Of a stretch of 64,000 nt of DNA, positions 8,372 through 18,582 are shown piece by piece. Source of the stretch: Pseudolabrys sp. (lineage in GTDB: Bacteria; Pseudomonadota; Alphaproteobacteria; Rhizobiales; Xanthobacteraceae); contig SHVM01000002.1 of the NCBI GenBank assembly GCA_009694265.1, positions 1-64,000 on the forward strand, written 5' to 3'. The first letter of the stretch is position 1; each line of letters opens with the position of its first letter. The notes under the pieces were generated by a model. The model made no database searches. It was not told the origin of the DNA and saw nothing but the letters and a program-made list of their open reading frames with translations. The position numbers and the translations under genes were made by a program.

Positions 8372-8660
8372 TCTAGCACGCGGCTTTGGCTGTTCGACTA
8401 TCGTGTCCCGGGCGCAGCGCAGCGTGAGCAATAAGCGCGTTTACGCGCATCTTCGACGCGCTATGGCGAACGGTGCGCTGCAGACCCGAGACCCAGCTTG
8501 AGCAAGAAGCTGGACCCCAGATCAGCGTCGCACCACTCCGCTTCGCTACGTGCTGCGCCGCTTCGGGGGAACACCGATTTCCAACTCTCCGCAGTCATTC
8601 CGGGGCACGCGAAGCCGAACCCGGAATGACGGCAAGATGATTCCGCGTTAGGTTGCGGCA
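8372..8660. repeat. Repeat-filled intergenic region, palindrome at 8594-8630
   Basis: No gene is supported in this 289-bp gap between divergent genes. At 8594-8630 the inverted repeat GTCATTCCGG with CCGGAATGAC encloses a short spacer. The same arms recur at 19991-20029. The preceding stretch, about 8480-8580, contains further short inverted segments such as CAGCTT/AAGCTGG, suggesting a composite dispersed element. Promoters for the RidA-like gene and the DUF255 gene must also lie here but were not resolved. Confidence 0.6.
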
Positions 8661-10694
8661 ATGTCCGCACCTCAAAACACCACCCACACCAACCGCCTCG
8701 CATCCGCGACCTCGCCCTATCTGCTGCAGCACAAGCACAATCCGGTGGACTGGTGGCAGTGGGGGCCGGACGCCTTGGCCGAGGCCAAGCGTTCAAACCG
8801 GCCGATCATGCTGTCGGTCGGCTATGCCGCCTGCCACTGGTGCCATGTTATGGCGCATGAAAGTTTCGAGGACGAGGCGACCGCGCAGGTGATGAACGAG
8901 CTGTTCGTCAACATCAAAGTCGATCGCGAGGAACGCCCCGACATCGACCAGATCTACATGAGCGCGCTGCATGCATTGGGCGAGCAGGGCGGCTGGCCGC
9001 TCACCATGTTTCTGACGCCCGAGGCCGAGCCGGTATGGGGCGGCACATATTTTCCCAAAGACACACGCTACGGCAGGCCGGCCTTCACCGATATTCTGCG
9101 CGAAGTGTCGCGCATGTTCCGCGAGGAGCCCGGCAAGATCGAGCAGAACCGCGCAGCGCTTTTGGCGCGGCTGGCCGACAAGGCGCGGCCCAAGGGCAAG
9201 GCGACCATCGGGCTGAAGGAGCTCGATGCTGCGGCGGCACAGCTCGGCAATATGTTCGACAAGGTTCACGGCGGCTTGCGCGGCGCGCCGAAATTTCCGC
9301 AGCCGGGCATTCTCGAAATGCTCTGGCGCGCGGGAATCAGAACGGGCGACGCAAAGTTCTTCGACACCGTCGCGCATTCATTGGAGCGCATGAGCGAGGG
9401 CGGCATCTACGATCATCTCGGCGGCGGCTTCTCGCGCTATTCGGTCGACGAGCGCTGGCTGGTGCCGCATTTCGAAAAGATGCTGTACGACAATGCGCAA
9501 CTTTTGGAATTGCTGGTGCTGGCGTTTCAGCGCAGTGGCACGCCGCTGTTCCGGACGCGCGCTGCTGAGACGATCGCGTGGCTGAGCCGCGAGATGACCA
9601 CGGGCGAGGGCGCGTTTGCCGCTTCGCTCGATGCCGATAGCGAGGACGAGGAGGGCAAGTTCTATGTCTGGTCGAAAAACGAGATCGTCGAGCTGATCGG
9701 GCCGGAGGCCGGTGAATTCTTTGCGCGCCATTACGATGTGAGCGACGGGGGAAATTTTGAGGGCCACAATATTCTCAACCGGCTCGCGGGCATTGCACGC
9801 AGCGAGGCCGACGAGGCGCGGCTGGCGAGCTTGCGCGCCATTCTGCTGGAGGCGCGCGCCAGCCGCGTGCGGCCGGGGCTCGACGACAAGGTGCTGGCCG
9901 ACTGGAACGGGCTGACCATCGCGGCGCTGGTCAACGCCGGCATTATCTTCGGCGAGCCGTCGTGGATCGCGATGGCGCGGCGCGCCTTCGATTTCATCAC
10001 CAAAACGATGACCAAGGGCGACCGGCTGGGACATTCCTGGCGCAGCGGCAAACTGCTGTTTCCGGGGCTGGCGTCGGACTTCGCCGCCATGATCCGCGCG
10101 GCGCTCGCGCTGCATGAGGCGACTGGCGACCGCGCGCTGCTCGAGCAGGCGCTACTCTGGCAGCACGCGATGGATGCGCATTACGCCGATCCCGACACCG
10201 GCGGCTATTACTGGAGCGCCGACGACGCCACTGATCTCTTGTTGCGGCCGCATTCCACGTCCGATGATGCAACGCCCAATCCCAACGCGGTGGCGGCGCA
10301 AAATCTGGTGCGACTGGCCGTGCTGGCCGGCGACGACAAATGGCGTGCGCGAGCCGACCGGTTGTTCGACGGCATTCTGTCGGCGGCCGAGCGCAATCTG
10401 TTCGGCCATGTGGCGCTGCTCAATGCGCTCGACCTGCGCCTGCGCGGCGCCGAGATCGTGGTGACCGGCTCGAATTCCGATGCGCTGTTGCAAGCGGCGC
10501 TCAAGCTGCCGTTCATTGGCCGCATCGTGCTGCGCGCGCCCACGCCTGCTGCGCTGCCCATTTCGCATCCGGCGCGCGACAAAATCACAGCGGCGCCCCA
10601 AGGCGCCGCTTTCGTCTGCGTGGGAGAGCGATGCTCGTTGCCGGTTGCGGCACCGATTCAACTTGCCAGCGCAGTCGCGGCGATGCGACTATAA
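8661..10694 (+). CDS. Thioredoxin-fold DUF255 protein (YyaL/SSP411 family)
   Basis: This 677-residue protein begins with a DUF255 thioredoxin-like domain (about residues 10-170) carrying CHWC at 58-61, then a long alpha/alpha-barrel region resembling glycoside-type toroids. The family (YyaL, human SPATA20) is widely conserved but poorly characterised. Typical motifs [17 protein letters not shown] and [11 protein letters not shown] are intact and length is normal. The stop lies 17 bp before the start of the hydrolase gene at 10712, suggesting cotranscription. The substrate is unknown. Confidence 0.9.
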   Translation: MSAPQNTTHTNRLASATSPYLLQHKHNPVDWWQWGPDALAEAKRSNRPIMLSVGYAACHWCHVMAHESFEDEATAQVMNELFVNIKVDREERPDIDQIYMSALHALGEQGGWPLTMFLTPEAEPVWGGTYFPKDTRYGRPAFTDILREVSRMFREEPGKIEQNRAALLARLADKARPKGKATIGLKELDAAAAQLGNMFDKVHGGLRGAPKFPQPGILEMLWRAGIRTGDAKFFDTVAHSLERMSEGGIYDHLGGGFSRYSVDERWLVPHFEKMLYDNAQLLELLVLAFQRSGTPLFRTRAAETIAWLSREMTTGEGAFAASLDADSEDEEGKFYVWSKNEIVELIGPEAGEFFARHYDVSDGGNFEGHNILNRLAGIARSEADEARLASLRAILLEARASRVRPGLDDKVLADWNGLTIAALVNAGIIFGEPSWIAMARRAFDFITKTMTKGDRLGHSWRSGKLLFPGLASDFAAMIRAALALHEATGDRALLEQALLWQHAMDAHYADPDTGGYYWSADDATDLLLRPHSTSDDATPNPNAVAAQNLVRLAVLAGDDKWRARADRLFDGILSAAERNLFGHVALLNALDLRLRGAEIVVTGSNSDALLQAALKLPFIGRIVLRAPTPAALPISHPARDKITAAPQGAAFVCVGERCSLPVAAPIQLASAVAAMRL

Positions 10695-10711
10695 CGTTTG
10701 CGCGCGGGGCC

Positions 10712-11719
10712 ATGCCGCAGGAAATTCAATATTGCACGTCGCCGGACGGCGTTCGTCTGGCCTATGCCACCCTCGGCAAAGGTCCGCCGATCGTGCGCGC
10801 ATTGCATTGGTTCTCCCACCTTGAACACGATCTGAAAAGCCCGGTGTTGAGTCACTTGGTGCTTGGGCTTTCGAAGGGGCATCGGTTGCTGCGTTATGAC
10901 GGACGCGGCAACGGCCTGTCGCAACGAGATGTCGACGACATATCCTTTGAACGCTGGGTGTCCGATTTGGAAACCGTGGCCAACGCCACCGGCTACGATC
11001 GATTTATTCTGGTTGGCATCTCACAAGGGGCCTCGGTCGCCATCGCCTATGCCGCGCGCCATCCGGAGCGGGTGTCGCATCTGATCATCTATGGCGGCTA
11101 TGCCCGCGGTCTGTTGCAACGCGACGGCGGCTTGGAAAAACAGCAGCAGGCCCTGGGCCTTTCGCGCGCTTTGGTGCGCGAAGGCTGGGGCAGCGAGGAA
11201 GAAAGTCACCGGCAATTTTTCACCTCGCAGTTTATCCCGGACGGCAATGCCGAACAGCAGCATTCGCTCAACGAGCTGGAACGCGTCAGCGCCGCGCCGG
11301 CCATGGCCGAGCGCACTCTGGTCGAGCTCGCCAATGTCAATGTCGCCGATCTGCTGTCAAAGGTGAAGGCGCCGACGCTGGTGCTGCATGTGCGCGGCGA
11401 CGTGCGCGTGCCGTTCGCGCTCGGTCAGGAAATCGCCGCCGGAATTCCGGGGGCTAAATTCGTGCCGCTGGAGGGCCGCAATCACATGTTCTTGCCGAAT
11501 GAGCCGGCACATCGCGAATTCCACAATGCGGTGGCGGTTTTTCTCGGCGGCAAGCCGACGCGTGGCGCGCTGCCGGGCACCGCCACACTCTGGCAGCGTC
11601 TGGAATCGGCAATCGGCAGCGTCGAGCGCAACTGGTTCATCAAGCTGGTCGTGATTTTCGCGGCACTCACCGGTGTGGCGATTTTCTTCCTGGAAATATG
11701 GCGCTTACTGCACCACTGA
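10712..11719 (+). CDS. Alpha/beta hydrolase with C-terminal membrane anchor
   Basis: From ATG at 10712 this is a 335-residue alpha/beta hydrolase. The nucleophile elbow GISQG, a candidate acid in VRGD and the histidine in GRNHMF make up a full catalytic triad. The segment YDGRGNGLS with the following SFERWVSDLE resembles hydrolase domains often fused to adenylate/guanylate cyclases or LuxR regulators, but here it stands alone. The last 25 residues form a single membrane helix (WFIKLVVIFAALTGVAIFF) that would tether it to the inner membrane with a short tail. The substrate is unknown. Confidence 0.82.
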   Translation: MPQEIQYCTSPDGVRLAYATLGKGPPIVRALHWFSHLEHDLKSPVLSHLVLGLSKGHRLLRYDGRGNGLSQRDVDDISFERWVSDLETVANATGYDRFILVGISQGASVAIAYAARHPERVSHLIIYGGYARGLLQRDGGLEKQQQALGLSRALVREGWGSEEESHRQFFTSQFIPDGNAEQQHSLNELERVSAAPAMAERTLVELANVNVADLLSKVKAPTLVLHVRGDVRVPFALGQEIAAGIPGAKFVPLEGRNHMFLPNEPAHREFHNAVAVFLGGKPTRGALPGTATLWQRLESAIGSVERNWFIKLVVIFAALTGVAIFFLEIWRLLHH

Positions 11720-11737
11720 GTTTGTTGGTACTCATGG

Positions 11738-11764
11738 AAACGGCCGGGACGAACCCGGCCGTTT
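11738..11764. terminator. Bidirectional intrinsic terminator between the hydrolase gene and rho
   Basis: A perfect 11-bp stem AAACGGCCGGG/CCCGGCCGTTT with a 5-nt loop lies between two converging genes, 18 bp after the hydrolase stop and 27 bp before the rho stop in its own direction. The flanking A and T runs make it usable on both strands. Confidence 0.8.
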
Positions 11765-11791
11765 GCATTTCGAGCCCGGTGTTTCCCCGGC

Positions 11792-13057
11792 TCAGGTATT
11801 CATACTCTCGAAGAACTCGTCGTTGTTCTTGGTGTTGCGCAGCTTGTCGAGTAGAAAGTCGATGGCGTCCATGGTGCCCATCGGGTTCAAGATTCGGCGC
11901 AGCACATACATCTTCTTGAGCACGGCCGGATCCACCAGCAATTCTTCCTTGCGGGTGCCGGAGCGCGTGATGTCGATGGCCGGGAAGGTGCGCTTGTCGG
12001 CAACCTTGCGGTCGAGGATGAGCTCGGAATTGCCGGTGCCCTTGAACTCTTCGAAAATCACTTCGTCCATGCGGCTGCCGGTATCGATCAGCGCGGTGGC
12101 GATGATGGTGAGCGAGCCGCCTTCCTCGATGTTGCGCGCGGCGCCAAAGAAGCGTTTCGGCCGTTGCAGCGCGTTGGCATCGACGCCGCCGGTCAGCACC
12201 TTGCCGGACGACGGCACCACGGTGTTGTAGGCGCGCCCGAGCCGCGTGATCGAATCGAGCAGGATCACCACGTCGCGCGAATGTTCGACCAGGCGCTTGG
12301 CTTTCTCGATCACCATTTCGGCGACCTGCACATGGCGCGAGGCCGGCTCGTCGAAGGTCGAGGAGATCACCTCGCCCTTGACCGAGCGCTGCATGTCGGT
12401 GACTTCCTCCGGCCGCTCGTCGATCAGCAGAACGATCAAATAGCATTCCGGGTGATTGGCGGTGATGGCGTGCGCGATGTTCTGCAGTAGCACGGTTTTG
12501 CCGGTGCGCGGCGGCGAAACGATGAGCGCGCGCTGGCCCTTGCCGATCGGCGAAACGATGTCGATGACGCGGGCCGAGAGATCCTTCTTGGTCGGATCTT
12601 CGTGCTCCATCTTCAAACGTTCATCCGGATAAAGCGGCGTCAGGTTGTCGAAATTTATTTTGTGGCGCGCCTTCTCGGGGTCCTCGAAATTAATAGTGTT
12701 TACCTTGAGCAGCGCGAAGTAGCGTTCGCCTTCTTTCGGGCTACGGATATGGCCTTCGACGGTGTCGCCGGTGCGCAGGCCGAAGCGGCGGATTTGCGAG
12801 GGCGAGACATAGATGTCGTCGGGGCCGGAGAGATAATTCGATTCCGGCGAGCGCAAAAAGCCGAAGCCGTCGGAGAGAACTTCGACCACGCCTTCGCCGA
12901 TAATGTCGATCTCGGCGGTTGCGAGCTGTTTGAGGATGGCGAACATCAGCTCCTGCTTGCGCAGGGTGCTGGCGTTTTCGACCTGGTGTTCTTCAGCAAA
13001 GGCGGTGAGTTCGGCCGGAGTCTTGGCCTTGAGGTCTTGGAGTTTCATTTCCCGCAT
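11792..13057 (-). CDS. rho: Transcription termination factor Rho
   Basis: This 421-residue hexameric RNA-dependent ATPase ends transcripts at C-rich untranslated sites. The N-terminal RHO_N domain and cold-shock-like RNA-binding domain ([26 protein letters not shown]) are followed by the Walker A motif [10 protein letters not shown] at about 182-191, and the Q-loop and R-loop regions are intact. The start MREMKLQDL fits relatives, and an AAGGA site lies 13 nt upstream of the first ATG. The second ATG three codons in is an alternative. It is in the hemE-hemJ-rho run on the same strand. Confidence 0.97.
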   Translation of the reverse strand: MREMKLQDLKAKTPAELTAFAEEHQVENASTLRKQELMFAILKQLATAEIDIIGEGVVEVLSDGFGFLRSPESNYLSGPDDIYVSPSQIRRFGLRTGDTVEGHIRSPKEGERYFALLKVNTINFEDPEKARHKINFDNLTPLYPDERLKMEHEDPTKKDLSARVIDIVSPIGKGQRALIVSPPRTGKTVLLQNIAHAITANHPECYLIVLLIDERPEEVTDMQRSVKGEVISSTFDEPASRHVQVAEMVIEKAKRLVEHSRDVVILLDSITRLGRAYNTVVPSSGKVLTGGVDANALQRPKRFFGAARNIEEGGSLTIIATALIDTGSRMDEVIFEEFKGTGNSELILDRKVADKRTFPAIDITRSGTRKEELLVDPAVLKKMYVLRRILNPMGTMDAIDFLLDKLRNTKNNDEFFESMNT

Positions 13058-13326
13058 GGGGGGTTTACGTCCTTGGGAGAGTAACCGGTGGAGTCCAAAA
13101 AATAAAAAGACTCAAAACCGAGTGACTTAAGGGAGAGAGATCGCAGGTCTGGGGTGGCGAGGGAGTTTTTGGAAAAACGCCCGGGACCCGATGTTGTCGC
13201 CGGCCCTTAATCTCGGGAGCCGGAACGCGACTGCATCCGCCTGCGTTCGGTGGGAAAGACAAACATATGCGGAACATGCGATTTGCGCAAGGGCGGCGCG
13301 CCGCTGTGCACGAATTAATGCTTATT
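13058..13326. other. rho leader / hemJ-rho intergenic region
   Basis: This 269-bp gap on the rho 5' side contains no gene I can support. Near rho a weak inverted repeat, GAGTC (13091-13095) with GACTC (13109-13113), encloses an A/T-rich loop. Rho leaders are often autoregulated by Rho itself. The long untranslated leader would allow that here, but this is inference. Confidence 0.4.
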
Positions 13327-13749
13327 TTAGAAGGGTTTGAGCACCGCCAGCAGCACAATCGCGATCATCAAGACCGTCGGTATCTCGTTGACGATACGAT
13401 AGAATTTCTGAGTGTGCCGGTTGCGGTCGAAGCTGAATTCGACCACCCAATGGCTCAACAAGACGTGGGCGGCCGACAAGGCTATGACCAGCGCGAACTT
13501 GATGTGAAACCAGGTGGCGCCGATCCACTGGCCCTGCAACACCAGGACGATGCCGAAGATCCAGGTCAGCGCCATCGCCGGGTTCATGATGAAGTTGAGC
13601 AGCCGGCGTTCCATCGCCTTGAAGGTCTCCGAGGCGTCGGAGCCGGGTTTTGCCGCTGCGTGATAGACGAACAGCCGCGGCAGATAGAGCAGGCCGGCCA
13701 TCCATGCAATGACCGCGATGATGTGTAAGGCTTTCAGCCAGAGGTACAT
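13327..13749 (-). CDS. hemJ: Protoporphyrinogen IX oxidase HemJ
   Basis: This 140-residue membrane protein belongs to the HemJ (UPF0093) family, the heme-containing oxidase that converts protoporphyrinogen IX to protoporphyrin IX in bacteria lacking HemG and HemY. It has about four helices. The conserved histidine in LKALHIIAVIAWMAGL near residue 9 and the arginine/lysine positions of YLPRLFVYH and HIKFALV are seen. Its neighbour hemE encodes an earlier heme step, and hemJ next to hemE and rho is common in alphaproteobacteria. Confidence 0.93.
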   Translation of the reverse strand: MYLWLKALHIIAVIAWMAGLLYLPRLFVYHAAAKPGSDASETFKAMERRLLNFIMNPAMALTWIFGIVLVLQGQWIGATWFHIKFALVIALSAAHVLLSHWVVEFSFDRNRHTQKFYRIVNEIPTVLMIAIVLLAVLKPF

Positions 13750-13770
13750 GGTGTAGTCCCGTCGTGGGGC

Positions 13771-13867
13771 GATCCTTCGAGACGCGGTCCTTCGGCCCGC
13801 TCCTCAGGATGAGGCCTCATGGTTAGGAGCGCAGCAACGCTGCGCGTCTCGAACCATGACTCAGGAT
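13771..13867. repeat. Dispersed palindromic repeat between hemE and hemJ
   Basis: The segment carries CCTTCGAGACGC, CTCCTCAGGATGAGG and a second arm CGTCTCGAACCATGA with internal hairpins (GCGCAGCAACGCTGCGC). CCTTCGAGACGC and CTCCTCAGGA recur between dnaK and dnaJ (51891-51937), placing them in one family. It occupies nearly the whole hemE-hemJ gap, so hemJ is likely either read through it or served by a promoter within it. Confidence 0.65.
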
Positions 13868-13886
13868 ACGTTCGGCGGCAATCTGA

Positions 13887-14912
13887 TCAACCCCGCACTC
13901 TTTTCAGCATCCGCTCAACATGCGCGATTGGCGTGTCGGGAAGAATACCATGGCCGAGATTGAAAATGAGCGGGCCGTTCGACAGCGCCGCCATCACATC
14001 ATCGACTTCGCGGTCGAGCGCGGCGCCACCGGCGAGCAAGGCGAGCGGATCGACATTGCCTTGCACCGTAACGCGCGGCTGAAGAATGTCATGCGCGAGG
14101 CTGCGCAGAAATGTCCAGTCGAGCCCGATCCCATCGACGCCAGTCGCGATCGCATAGGGTAGCGCCATAGCGCCGGCCCCACGTGGAAAGCCGATAATTT
14201 TTGCGCCTGGCACCTGACGCCGCACGCCGGCCACGATTTTCTCGGTCGGCTGAATGCACCAGCGATCGAATTGTTCCGGCGACAGCACGCCCGCCCAGGT
14301 GTCGAAGATCTGCACCACTTCGGCGCCGGCCTTGAGCTGGCCGGCCAGATATTCGATCGAGCCTTGCACCAACAGGTCGATCAACGTTGAAAAATTTTCC
14401 GGATCGCGCAGCGCAAACAGTCGCGCCGGCGCCTGGTCGGGCGTCGCCTCGCCGGCCACCATATAGGTCGCCACCGTCCAGGGCGCGCCGCAAAATCCGA
14501 TCAATGCCGTCTTGCTATCGAGCGCGGATTTGACACGGGCCACCGTCTCATAAACAGGCGCCAGGATTTTTCCATCGATGGTCTCGCGCAAACTCGCCAG
14601 CGCCGCGGCATCGGTGAGCGGTTCGAGTTTGGGCCCCTCGCCAGCCAAAAATTCAACCTTTCGACCAAGTGCTAGCGGCACAATTAAAATGTCGGAAAAT
14701 AAAATAGCGGCATCGAAACCGAACCGACACACGGGTTGCAGCGTCACCTCGGCTGCAAGTTTCGGATTAAAACAGAGATCGAGAAAGCCGCCTGCTTTCT
14801 CCCGCACCGCACGATATTCCGGTAAATACCGCCCGGCCTGCCGCATCATCCAGACCGGCGGCACAGCTTCCCGTTCTCGTGCAAGCACACGAAGTAGTGG
14901 TTTTATCCCCAT
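13887..14912 (-). CDS. hemE: Uroporphyrinogen decarboxylase HemE
   Basis: From ATG at 14912 this is a 341-residue enzyme that decarboxylates the four acetate side chains of uroporphyrinogen III to give coproporphyrinogen III. Signatures [17 protein letters not shown] (near the N-terminus) and [14 protein letters not shown] are intact. An upstream in-frame ATG at 14993 would add 27 residues, but that stretch is AT-rich, unlike coding sequence here, and overlaps the candidate replication origin. The shorter form matches the usual family length. hemE is the known left neighbour of origins in Caulobacter and Rickettsia. Confidence 0.96.
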   Translation of the reverse strand: MGIKPLLRVLAREREAVPPVWMMRQAGRYLPEYRAVREKAGGFLDLCFNPKLAAEVTLQPVCRFGFDAAILFSDILIVPLALGRKVEFLAGEGPKLEPLTDAAALASLRETIDGKILAPVYETVARVKSALDSKTALIGFCGAPWTVATYMVAGEATPDQAPARLFALRDPENFSTLIDLLVQGSIEYLAGQLKAGAEVVQIFDTWAGVLSPEQFDRWCIQPTEKIVAGVRRQVPGAKIIGFPRGAGAMALPYAIATGVDGIGLDWTFLRSLAHDILQPRVTVQGNVDPLALLAGGAALDREVDDVMAALSNGPLIFNLGHGILPDTPIAHVERMLKRVRG

Positions 14913-15292
14913 GCTCTCAGCTTTCCGGACTTCTTTTCTAAAAACTCTAATTAGATTCTTTGTAGTGTTTATTAGGTCGTTGATTGGACTCATGACTTGC
15001 GATCGTGTTTCTGTCCACTGGATGGCAATCCCGGATTCAGATGTGGGCTTAAACCAGCATCTAATCGTTCACCGCGGAAAGCGTAGTTTTATGGGGCTTT
15101 TATAGCGTTATCCCCTACTGTCCCCAGAGCGCTGTCCACATCCCCACATCAAGACCTGATAGACGCCCGTAAGATTGTCCCGCGGGCCAGCCATGTGGAC
15201 GGAAATTGCACTCGCTCTCCGTGTTAGCTTGCGTGGCGGTTAAAGCCGTGGCCTGCTCCCTTGTATCCACAATCCATCCTGCAGCTATACAG
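14913..15292. other. oriC: Putative chromosomal replication origin (oriC)
   Basis: This 380-bp non-coding gap lies between hemE and the DUF299 gene, the pair that flanks the origin in Caulobacter and Rickettsia. Its hemE end (about 14931-14985) is distinctly AT-rich for this genome and could be an unwinding element. DnaA-box-like 9-mers include TTATCCCCA (14903-14911) and GTATCCACA (15263-15271), each one base from TTATCCACA, plus CTGTCCACA (15132-15140) and TTATCCCCT (15108-15116), two bases off. Genes to the left mainly read left and those to the right mainly read right. parABS is close by. No box is a perfect match. Confidence 0.7.
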
Positions 15293-16126
15293 ATGTCGAA
15301 CACCGGTTATTTTCATCTCCATCTGGTTTCCGACGCCACCGGCGAGACCCTGATTATGGTCGCGCGTGCTGCTGCGGCGCAATACGCCAATGTGTCTCCG
15401 GTCGAGCATCTCTACCCGATGGTGCGCTCGAAGAAGCAACTCGATCACGCGCTGGCCGAAATTACCGAGGCGCCCGGCCTCGTGCTTTATACCTTGCTTG
15501 AAGAAGACCTGATTCAACTGTTGGAAGATAAATGCCGCGAGCTCGGCCTGCCCTGCATGTCGGTGCTGGGTCCGGTGCTGCGGCTGTTTCAGTCTTATCT
15601 CGGCGCCGAGACCATCCACCGCGTCGGCGCCCAGCACGTGCTCAATGCGGAATATTTCCAGCGCATCGACGCGCTCAACTACACGATGTTTCATGACGAC
15701 GGCCAGCATATCGAAGGGCTGGAGGAGGCCGATGTGGTGCTGATCGGCGTCTCGCGCACATCGAAAACGCCGACTTCGATCTATCTCGCCAATCGCGGCG
15801 TCAAAACGGGCAACGTGCCGCTGGTGCCGGGCGTGCCGCTGGCGCCGCAAGTCGAGGCGCTGACGCGGCCGCTGGTGATCGGGCTTTATGCGAGCCCCGA
15901 GCGCATCGTGCAAATCCGCGAGAACCGGCTGCTCGGCCTCAATGCCCATCGCGACGACGATCAATATATCGACAAGACCGCGGTCGCCGAGGAGGTGGCT
16001 TATTCGCGGAGGCTTTGCGCCAAACATAACTGGCCGAGCATCGACGTGACGCGGCGCTCGATCGAGGAAACCGCCGCCGGCGTCATGAAGCTGTTGACCG
16101 AGCGCCGCCGCGCGCCGGGGAAATAG
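15293..16126 (+). CDS. Pyruvate, phosphate dikinase regulatory protein (DUF299/PPSRP)
   Basis: From ATG at 15293 this 277-residue protein belongs to the DUF299 family, bifunctional ADP-dependent kinases and phosphorylases that inactivate and reactivate pyruvate phosphate dikinase or PEP synthase. The unusual P-loop GVSRTSKT lies at residues 152-159. The N-terminus [14 protein letters not shown] is typical, which fixes the start well inside a longer open frame that begins in the origin region. The target dikinase gene is not in the window. This gene corresponds to the conserved origin neighbour called RP001 in Rickettsia. Confidence 0.93.
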   Translation: MSNTGYFHLHLVSDATGETLIMVARAAAAQYANVSPVEHLYPMVRSKKQLDHALAEITEAPGLVLYTLLEEDLIQLLEDKCRELGLPCMSVLGPVLRLFQSYLGAETIHRVGAQHVLNAEYFQRIDALNYTMFHDDGQHIEGLEEADVVLIGVSRTSKTPTSIYLANRGVKTGNVPLVPGVPLAPQVEALTRPLVIGLYASPERIVQIRENRLLGLNAHRDDDQYIDKTAVAEEVAYSRRLCAKHNWPSIDVTRRSIEETAAGVMKLLTERRRAPGK

Positions 16127-16128
16127 CC

Positions 16129-16737
16129 ATGCCGCTCTGGCTCGCCCGTCAGCCGCTGGTGCTCGCCTCGAAAAGCGACGTGCGCGGTAAGATTCTTGGC
16201 GCCGCGGGTCTGCGCTTCGAGACCAGGCCGGCGCAGATCGACGAGCGCGCGGTTGAAGCCAAAGCAGGCGCGTCCGATGCCGCCGCCGCGGCGAGCCTTC
16301 TGGCGCGCGCCAAGGCCGATGCCGTGGCGGCCTCGCAGCCCGGCCGTGTGGTGCTCGGCGCCGATCAGACACTGGCGCTGGGGGCTGAGCGCTTCAGCAA
16401 ACCGGCGAACCGCGCCGCGGCGATTGAGCAGTTGCGCACGCTTCGCGGCAAAACCCATGCGCTGCATTCGGCGCTCGCGCTGGTGCGCGACGGCGTCGAG
16501 CTGTTTTCCTATGCCGACACCGCGCGGCTGACCATGCGCGATGTCTCCGACCGTTTCGTCGACGATTATCTCGACATGGCGGGGGATGCCGCGCTGAGCA
16601 GCGTCGGCGGCTATCAGCTCGAAGGCGTCGGCATTCATCTGTTCGAGCGGGTCGAGGGCGACTATTTCACCATTCTCGGCCTGCCGCTGTTGCCGCTGCT
16701 GGCGTTTTTGCGGCAGAACAAGTTCGTCGATGGTTGA
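16129..16737 (+). CDS. maf: Maf-family nucleotide pyrophosphatase
   Basis: This 202-residue Maf/YceF-type protein hydrolyses non-canonical or methylated nucleoside triphosphates to the monophosphates. The N-terminal signature reads [12 protein letters not shown] where LASxSPRR is usual, and the catalytic stretch [10 protein letters not shown] and the [10 protein letters not shown] segment are present. It begins 2 bp after the DUF299 stop and overlaps coaE by 8 bp, so the four genes from the DUF299 gene to dnaQ look like one operon. Confidence 0.92.
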   Translation: MPLWLARQPLVLASKSDVRGKILGAAGLRFETRPAQIDERAVEAKAGASDAAAAASLLARAKADAVAASQPGRVVLGADQTLALGAERFSKPANRAAAIEQLRTLRGKTHALHSALALVRDGVELFSYADTARLTMRDVSDRFVDDYLDMAGDAALSSVGGYQLEGVGIHLFERVEGDYFTILGLPLLPLLAFLRQNKFVDG

Positions 16738-17338
16738 AAAAATGTTTGTGCTTGGCCTGACCGGCTCGATCGGCATGGGAAAATCCACCACGGCGAAAAT
16801 GTTCGCCGCGGAAGGCGTGCCCGTGCAGGATGCCGATGCCGTCGTGCACCGGCTCTATGAAGGCGAGGCGACGGGCGAGATCGAGGCCGCGTTTCCAGGC
16901 AGCACCGCGAACGGCAGGGTGAACCGTGAAAAGCTGTCGCGCGTGCTCGGCGACCCGGCCGCCATCAAAAAGCTCGAGCAAATCGTGCATCCATTGGTGG
17001 CTCGGGCGCGCGATAAGTTCCTGGCGGAGGCCGAGCGCGGCGGCGCCAAGGTGGCGGTGCTCGATATTCCGCTGCTGTTCGAGACCGGCGGGGAAGCTCG
17101 CTGCGACGCGGTGGCCGTGGTATCGGCGCCCGCCGATATGCAGCGCGCGCGCGCCTTCGAGCGTTCCGGCATGACCGATGGCAAGCTTGCCGCCATCATG
17201 GCCAAGCAGATGCCGGACGCAGAAAAGCGCCGGCGCGCCGATTTTGTGGTGGATACGTCGAAAGGATTCGACGCTGCTCGCGCCCAGGTGCGTGAAATTC
17301 TCGCCCGCATTGCTACAATGCCGAATCGAAAGAAATAG
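16730..17338 (+). CDS. coaE: Dephospho-CoA kinase CoaE
   Basis: This 202-residue kinase catalyses the last step of coenzyme A synthesis, phosphorylating the 3'-hydroxyl of dephospho-CoA. The P-loop [13 protein letters not shown] sits at residues 8-20, followed by the substrate-site [10 protein letters not shown]. The start at 16730 overlaps maf by 8 bp. An internal ATG at 16742 ([11 protein letters not shown]) is an equally plausible start. The gene order maf-coaE-dnaQ is characteristic of origin-proximal alphaproteobacterial DNA. Confidence 0.96.
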   Translation: MVEKMFVLGLTGSIGMGKSTTAKMFAAEGVPVQDADAVVHRLYEGEATGEIEAAFPGSTANGRVNREKLSRVLGDPAAIKKLEQIVHPLVARARDKFLAEAERGGAKVAVLDIPLLFETGGEARCDAVAVVSAPADMQRARAFERSGMTDGKLAAIMAKQMPDAEKRRRADFVVDTSKGFDAARAQVREILARIATMPNRKK

Positions 17339-17344
17339 CGGCAC

Positions 17345-18034
17345 ATGCGCGAAATCGTCCTCGACACCGAAACCACCGGCCTCGATCCCGGCCAGGGCCA
17401 CCGCCTGGTCGAGCTCGGCTGCATCGAGCTGCTCAACCGGATTCCGACCGGCGCGGTGTTTCACAGCTATCTCAATCCGGAACGCGACATGCCGGCGGAA
17501 GCCTTCGCCATTCACGGGCTGGCGACGGATTTCTTGAAAGATAAGCCGCGTTTTTCCGACATCGCCGATGACTTTCTTGCCTTCATCGGCGACGCGCCGC
17601 TGGTGATCCACAATGCCGGCTTCGACCACGGCTTTCTCAATGCCGAGCTCAAGCGGATCGCGCGCGCGCTGATCGCGCGCGAGCGGCTGGTCGACACGCT
17701 TCTGCTGGCGCGCCGCAAGCATCCGGCCGGACCCAACCGGCTCGACGATCTCTGCGCGCGCTACGCAATCGACAATTCGCGCCGTACCAAGCATGGCGCG
17801 CTGCTCGATGCCGAGATCCTGGCCGAGGTCTATCTGGAGCTGATTGGCGCGCGTCAGGCGCAGCTTGGTCTCGCCGAAAGCGTCGAGCGCCGCGCCAAGG
17901 GAAACGACGGCGTCGTGATGCGGCGCGAACGCAGCGTGGCGCTGGAGCCGCGCATCTGCAATGCCGATCGCGCGGCGCACCGTAAATTCGTGGCGACGCT
18001 GGGCGAGAATGCCGTATGGCGGGATTATTTGTAG
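17345..18034 (+). CDS. dnaQ: DNA polymerase III epsilon subunit, 3'-5' exonuclease
   Basis: This 229-residue DEDDh exonuclease is the proofreading subunit of the replicative polymerase. ExoI motif [10 protein letters not shown] (residues 6-15), Exo[12 protein letters not shown] and Exo[17 protein letters not shown] supply the acidic residues and the general-base histidine. It begins 6 bp after coaE and ends convergent with secB. The C-terminal tail beyond residue about 175 is the segment that contacts the alpha subunit and is poorly conserved. Confidence 0.95.
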   Translation: MREIVLDTETTGLDPGQGHRLVELGCIELLNRIPTGAVFHSYLNPERDMPAEAFAIHGLATDFLKDKPRFSDIADDFLAFIGDAPLVIHNAGFDHGFLNAELKRIARALIARERLVDTLLLARRKHPAGPNRLDDLCARYAIDNSRRTKHGALLDAEILAEVYLELIGARQAQLGLAESVERRAKGNDGVVMRRERSVALEPRICNADRAAHRKFVATLGENAVWRDYL

Positions 18035-18041
18035 GAAGGGG

Positions 18042-18521
18042 TTAGCTTTGCGCGGGCGGCGCTTCGGCCTGCGCTTGCGCCAATTTCTGGCGGTACAGCC
18101 CGACGAAATCCACCGGATCGAGCAGCAGCGGCGGGAAGCCGCCATTGCGCACGGCATTAGCAATGATCTCGCGCGCGAACGGAAACAACAGGCGCGGGCA
18201 TTCAATCAGCACGACTGCATTCAGGCTTTCCGGCGGCACGTTACGGATGCGGAACACGCCGGCGAATGTCAGCTCGAAGTGGAACATCAAGCTGCCTTTA
18301 AGCTCCGCCTTGCCTTCGAGTTTGAGCATCACCTCGATGTCGGTGTCGGTCATCGGCGCGGCGGCGACGTTGATCTGGATGCCAATCTGCGGCGGCTCCT
18401 GGCCGGGGGCCAAGGACTGCGGCGAATTCGGATTCTCGAACGAGAAATCCTTGATGTATTGCACCACCACATTGAGTTGCGGCTGCAGCTCCTCGGACGG
18501 GCCGCCATTGGTCATCGACAT
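18042..18521 (-). CDS. secB: Protein-export chaperone SecB
   Basis: This 159-residue homotetrameric chaperone holds preproteins unfolded for SecA. The family core [20 protein letters not shown] and the C-terminal [17 protein letters not shown] are intact. The ATG at 18521 was chosen because AAGGAGAATTC lies directly upstream. A longer form from 18551 would put the ribosome site inside the gene. fxsA lies 61 bp upstream on the same strand and dnaQ converges from the left. Confidence 0.95.
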   Translation of the reverse strand: MSMTNGGPSEELQPQLNVVVQYIKDFSFENPNSPQSLAPGQEPPQIGIQINVAAAPMTDTDIEVMLKLEGKAELKGSLMFHFELTFAGVFRIRNVPPESLNAVVLIECPRLLFPFAREIIANAVRNGGFPPLLLDPVDFVGLYRQKLAQAQAEAPPAQS

Positions 18522-18582
18522 GAATTCTCCTTTTCGGCGGTTGGCTAACATGGCGTCCTAAGTGGAACAAGGACGCGGTTTT

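Noticed and set aside
14913-14993. Longer HemE from the upstream ATG at 14993
   Set aside because: The added 27 residues are AT-rich, unlike coding DNA here, and the shorter form has the normal length. The region fits an origin better.
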